Source: Atherinomorus stipes (Eukaryota > Chordata > Actinopteri > Atheriniformes > Atherinidae). Taken from it: 64,000 nucleotides of DNA. The stretch is from assembly GCA_023101725.1 (NCBI GenBank), contig JALJCO010013434.1, positions 1,691,501-1,755,500 of the forward strand. The letters are read 5' to 3'. The translations under genes were made by a program, and so were the position numbers. Below, piece after piece: positions 50,731-64,000 of the stretch. Numbering within the stretch: the stretch's first letter is position 1; the number at the start of each line of letters is the position of its first letter. Below the pieces are notes generated by a model. That model was not told the DNA's origin. It saw only the letters and a program-made list of their open reading frames with translations, and did not search any database.

Positions 50731-53250
50731 GTTTTGTTAAAGTACAAAATTGAGCCTCATCCACTGTCTTTGTGGTTTGGTTTTTGTTTATTGGGAGCAA
50801 GACATTTCTGAGAAAGACCTTTTTATATTTATACAAGTATGCATGAAGCAGAAAAATGTGGGAATGCAATAACTTCCAAAATACTGCAAAAATGTCAAAC
50901 TTTACATTAAAGCTTTGTTGGAAGTGAGTCGTTTTCTAGAGAGGGGTCAAGTTATAGAAAACTTCTTTCCATTGCAAACCAACTTAAAGCATTGCAGTTA
51001 TCTATGCAGTGGGTTAAAATAGAAATCTGGCACACAAGTGTGTTGAATCTTATTGTGATACTGTAGTTTCACCTGTGTACAAAAGGTCAGTTGACAACTT
51101 TTTTTATTGTCAAAGAAATGGAAGACTAAGAATTGAGAAGAAGGGTAAACCTACATGGGAAAAATTCAGTTTAGTATGCAGGTGAAAAGGCTGTGCATCG
51201 CTTTGCTGAGGTGCTGTAACTTGTGCATTTGGGGACCCACGGTAACCACATTCAATATGTGTTATCTTCTGTCAAGGTTTCTGCTGCCAAAACAATTGTT
51301 TAAGATCAATTGTGGACTGGGAATATTGGATCTTTTAAAAAAATATTCTACTAATGGACATTGATTATACTGAAACATAAAAGCAATAACCTGCTTTTTT
51401 TTTCACAAAAACAACTTTAATATTGAAATGATCCTTAAGTTTTTCTGTCTAAGATGTAGTCTCTCCTGTCTTTCACCTGTCTCTTGCTTTTTCTGGACAG
51501 TTCATCCAGCTCCATTTCCAAAAACCAGACTAATGAAAATTGGCTGCCATCAGTTCATATGTTTTACCACATTATTTCAATGTTTAGTCATGTGACATGA
51601 AAGGATTTTCCGTAGTGAATGTAGATGAACTTTTAAAATACCTGAACTTTATAACTATCCTTGTGTGCACCTCACCTTGTCCAATGTCTAGTTTTCCTTC
51701 CTTATAATCTACCCCTCTGCTGCAATTCAAACCAAGAATATCAAAACACTTTCAGATTAATGCTAATTTTTGTACTTGCAGTTCAGCAATCTCTGACCTC
51801 ATTTTCTCACCTATGTTTATGGAAGACTGGACATTTCCAAAGAGGGAGGGATTGATCCAGTGCTTGAACTTACCATTTTGTACATAAAATATCACAGCCT
51901 ACAGCAATGTGGCAGTTTAAAAAAAAGAAAATCAAAATAATCCTTTTTGTTGAAATATTTTAATGACAAAAATATCTTAAAGAAGGAAAGAGGGTGTGTG
52001 TGTGTGTTGGGGGGGGGGGGGGGGGGGGTCATATAAAAGTCAATTGAAAATTCATACATTTATCATACGTTCTGTGGAGTCTAAAAATTGATACATGGTG
52101 ACCCAATGGGCCAAAGATTTTTAAGTTATGGTACTTTTTGTTTAATTGTATACTGTTTTTGACAGAAGTCTCTTGTCTTACTCAATCAAAGCCAACTTTG
52201 CTGAGTTGCTTGGGGAAATTTGTACAAAGTGGCCATCCTTTTTGCTGTATGTTTGCAAAAGTCTATAATTAATACTTACGCGAACCCCAAAGATGTCCAC
52301 AACTCCTAAGTTGTCCGTCTCGAAAATTTGCATAAAATCCTGTGTTGAAATGCGTGACGTCTGCGGTGACTTTCGTGGAAATTTCACTGTGTCAGAAAAT
52401 TAAATAAAACAATTACTATAACATTCTAACCAAACTGATGGCTTGCTTAAACCCTTACATCCCACCACCGTTTTCAGCAGAACTAATGCCCACTTTTAAA
52501 ATTAAGTCTGCGAATGCAGCATTCACATGCGGCTTTTACATTGTACTGAAAGTGGGTAAACAGTCTCGAAGTTGCGTCATCACGCCGTTTTCCCATATTA
52601 TTATTAACAACAAACACTTGTCAACAGTTTCTTTTTTTACCTAGCAGACAAAACAGATGTGCTAGGGGTCTTCCATAGTACTTTAATAGAACAATAATAA
52701 ATGAATGTCAATTAGTTTGAATTTTGTTTACTCTAAATGTCCTCTTTTTTTCTTTTTTGAGGACATTACTCAAAACGTGGAAGTATTCAACAATTTAAAT
52801 CAAACTACCTGAGGGGAAATGCATATCATTTGGCGTTATCATGTTTGTCTAATGAGAAGTACAAACATTTTGAGTTCCCAGTCTCAATCGAATGCAGCAT
52901 TAATACATCTGTACTGTGCGTAGCGTTGCCACTGGTGACGCGTCTCTATCGCCTTTAGTCCCGCCCATACTCCTTATTCTCCCTGTGATTGGCTCTAGGG
53001 AGTTACCTTGCCGTCGTGTGGCTGCGGTAACTGTCCATTAGCGAGCGAGGTATATTTAGCTGATTGCATTATTGGAATCGGATTTAGCCTGGAGTCCAGC
53101 TATACTGGGCTAATTGTATATTGCCTGCACTATTCCAGGCGAATAATAACTGTGCCGTTATTTAGCTGGCTAAACTAAAGTTAGTTGCAGTTTTCTTATT
53201 TCAGCAAATTCTGGATCGTCGGTAGAATACGAAAACAAACGACTCCTGAA
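50731..53250. other. Spacer between rpl36 and pde6d
   Basis: No exon found. An uninterrupted run of 20 G at 52009-52028 follows a short TG repeat. The last 350 bp are the pde6d promoter and 5'UTR. Confidence 0.5.
52960..52992. promoter_or_regulatory. GC box and inverted CCAAT box of pde6d promoter
   Basis: CCCGCCC at 52960-52966 is an SP1-type GC box, and ATTGG at 52988-52992 is an inverted CCAAT (NF-Y) box. Both lie about 260-290 bp upstream of the pde6d start codon. A TATA box is not obvious, which fits a housekeeping promoter. Confidence 0.5.

Positions 53251-64000
<10,750 letters not shown>

Overview
This window is vertebrate nuclear DNA, and specifically looks like a teleost fish. Seven protein-coding genes and the 3' end of an eighth have short exons bounded by GT...AG introns, and all read as close matches to conserved vertebrate proteins. 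The spaces between exons hold Tc1/mariner, hAT and palindromic MITE copies, a tRNA-derived SINE, a LINE tail and many microsatellites, a mix typical of ray-finned fish. There is no operon structure, no CRISPR array and no bacterial or viral gene.

Layout: 1-4617 (+), last nine exons of trappc8. 7184-14200 (-), ctns (cystinosin), with a probable non-coding first exon near 15186; one ctns intron carries a complete but dead Tc1-like transposon and another carries a hAT-type MITE with a perfect 8-bp target duplication. 15983-18150 (+), mrpl55, head to head with ctns. 19062-21822 (+), ndufa11, with a SINE in intron 1. 22992-25051 (-), commd2, convergent with ndufa11. 26939-40045 (-), lmnb2 (B-type lamin, 13 coding exons, about 3.1 kb probable 3'UTR), whose introns carry a hAT/BED relic, a long-inverted-repeat element and a 220-bp palindrome. 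40046-48200 has no gene and is a transposon graveyard containing a nested insertion. 49087-50714 (+), rpl36. 53251-62953 (+), first three exons of pde6d; the 3' end is outside the window.

The genes are housekeeping genes without a shared pathway: vesicle tethering (trappc8), lysosomal cystine export (ctns), mitochondrial translation and respiration (mrpl55, ndufa11), endosomal COMMD complex (commd2), nuclear lamina (lmnb2), cytosolic ribosome (rpl36) and prenyl-protein trafficking (pde6d). lmnb2 and pde6d share only the theme of prenylated proteins.

Most notable points: pde6d intron 1 has the sequence signature of a U12-type (minor spliceosome) intron; lmnb2 has two coding introns that split what I recall as single 356-nt and 171-nt exons in human LMNA; a 694-bp element with a TTAA-like target duplication and an embedded tRNA-Glu-like unit interrupts a Tc1 transposase at its DDE region; and CTCF-like motifs lie close to several promoters. 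I found no convincing undescribed gene system. Exon coordinates were worked out by hand from splice sites and reading-frame continuity.
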